A stretch of 6,259 bases of DNA, taken from contig DATMLF010000225.1 of the NCBI GenBank assembly GCA_035570595.1, positions 1-6,259 on the forward strand, written 5' to 3'. Position numbers and translations under genes: made by a program. The first letter of the stretch is position 1. The number at the start of each line of letters is the position of its first letter. Below, in pieces: positions 5,302 to 6,259 of this stretch. The notes beneath the pieces were generated by a model. The model had not been told where the DNA came from. It saw only the letters and a list, made by a program, of their open reading frames with translations, and did no database searches. Source of the stretch: AP-15 sp035570595. Its GTDB lineage: Bacteria > Pseudomonadota > Alphaproteobacteria > ATCC43930 > CGMCC-115725.

Positions 5302-6259
5302 ATGCGAATCCTTGGTTATTTGGTCTGCGCGGCTTGTAGTCTTTTTTTGCAGAACATTGCTGAAAATCCGGCTAGCGCGGCGACATCCTTGCCGCCCGGC
5401 GTCACCAATTCGATAACGATAACCAACGAGAGCGGTGCTGCAATCCACAATTATCCGTTTCAGTTCGGACGGCCGTTTGTCGACGGGGCGATCGCCACCG
5501 CACCGCAGGTCCTGGTCAACGGCAGCGCGGTCGCCACCCAGGCCGACGTCAAAAACCGCTATTCCGACGGCTCGGTCGAATACGCGGTCGTCGCCGTCGT
5601 GATCCCGACCGTCCCGGCGAGCGGCTCCCTGACCCTGACCTTTCAGAACCAGGCCGCCCCCAACAACACCCCGCTGACCCAGGCCCAGATGCTGGCTATG
5701 CCCTATATGTTCCATGCCCAGATAATCGTGACCGGCACGGCGGGCGGGGCCGCGCAAAGCATTGACGCGCGCACGATGCTGACGAACGGCGATTACAAGC
5801 TGTGGACCGCGGGGCCGGTCGCGCAGACCGTAATGTTCGCCGACGACACCGCCACCCGCAAGTACGACATCGGCTTTGGCGACGGCTACCACCCGCTGCG
5901 CCCGCGCTTTTACGCGACCTTTTGGCCCGCGACGCACCAGGTGTTCGTGCGGTTCGTGGGCGAGAACGACAACACCGCGGAGCTCGAGGATCTTTCCTAC
6001 AACCTCACTCTGACCCTCGCCAATGCCCTGCCGTATGCGCGCAGCAACCTGACGCACTGGGCGCTGACGGCGTGGTCGAAGAGCTTTTGGCTGGGCGGCA
6101 CGCCCAACCCGCAGGTCGACATCGACAACAACCTCGCCTATCTCGAAAGCACCCGGTTCATCCCGAACTACGACCCCGCCATCAGCGTGCCGGCGAGTGC
6201 GGTTGCCGCCGAGTACGGCTATTGGACGAGCCTGCCGCACGACCTCTACGACGGCGCCT
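5302..6259 (+). CDS. Exported protein with probable RIFT-barrel-like N-terminal domain (3' end outside window)
   Basis: The first 319 residues of a protein whose frame stays open to the right edge. It starts with a signal peptide: Arg2, a hydrophobic core LGYLVCAACSLFL (4-16), and a likely cleavage after ASA (24-26) or the next Ala. The mature part opens with an all-beta region: SITITNESGAAIHNYPFQFG (37-56), FVDGAIATAPQVLVNG (59-74) and NRYSDGSVEYAVVAVVIP (85-102). This pattern of N-terminal strands followed by a DGSV..AV strand is what I associate with the RIFT barrel of PcRGLX/YetA-like proteins (some are rhamnogalacturonan lyases). A second beta-rich stretch has HPLRPRFYATFWP and VRFVGENDNTAELEDL (216-231). 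From about 250 the chain becomes Trp- and Tyr-rich. The end, with any catalytic domain, is missing, so no enzyme activity is claimed. It stands alone on this strand, divergent from the peptidase. The family call is from memory of motifs; export is better supported. Confidence 0.72.
   Translation, partial: MRILGYLVCAACSLFLQNIAENPASAATSLPPGVTNSITITNESGAAIHNYPFQFGRPFVDGAIATAPQVLVNGSAVATQADVKNRYSDGSVEYAVVAVVIPTVPASGSLTLTFQNQAAPNNTPLTQAQMLAMPYMFHAQIIVTGTAGGAAQSIDARTMLTNGDYKLWTAGPVAQTVMFADDTATRKYDIGFGDGYHPLRPRFYATFWPATHQVFVRFVGENDNTAELEDLSYNLTLTLANALPYARSNLTHWALTAWSKSFWLGGTPNPQVDIDNNLAYLESTRFIPNYDPAISVPASAVAAEYGYWTSLPHDLYDGA

Noticed and set aside
5227..6240. Minus-strand open frame of 337 codons over the exported-protein gene
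   Set aside because: Its protein has no recognisable motif and the low-complexity look of antisense in high-G+C DNA. The plus strand has a ribosome binding site, signal peptide and coherent protein pattern.

Overview
The window is G+C-rich (roughly two thirds or more by eye) and densely coding. It most likely comes from an alphaproteobacterial chromosome. This rests on the codon bias, on an ABHD10-type alpha/beta hydrolase, on a group-4 glycosyltransferase whose motifs (SGGAERG, HARSRAPAW, GRLTRWKG) I associate with Rhodospirillales- and Rhizobiales-like genomes, and on an EfeB-type haem peroxidase. The taxonomic call is an inference from protein flavour; there is no rRNA or other marker here.

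Layout, left to right. At 1-971 (+) is the 3' part of a Dyp-type peroxidase/deferrochelatase (efeB), cut by the left edge. At 987-2216 (-) is a complete GT4 glycosyltransferase. At 2259-3008 (+) is a complete small ABHD10-like serine hydrolase. At 2998-5010 (-) is a complete S9 (prolyl-oligopeptidase family) serine peptidase without a signal peptide. At 5011-5301 is the only sizeable intergenic region. It is locally A+T-rich and full of dyad symmetries, and it separates the peptidase from a divergent, probably exported protein at 5302-6259 (+) that runs off the right edge. That last gene resembles proteins with an N-terminal RIFT-barrel domain (PcRGLX/YetA-like).

The five genes alternate strand strictly (+ - + - +), so no two adjacent genes can share a transcript. 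The junctions are very tight: a 15-bp convergent gap, a 42-bp divergent gap and an 11-bp convergent overlap. The genes therefore look like separate transcription units, and I see no pathway joining them: iron/haem handling, envelope glycan synthesis, ester or thioester hydrolysis, cytoplasmic peptide turnover and an exported protein. I see no tRNA, rRNA, CRISPR, insertion sequence or strong intrinsic terminator.

Nothing here amounts to a clearly new system. The two places most worth following are the incomplete exported protein at the right edge and the symmetric elements in front of it.
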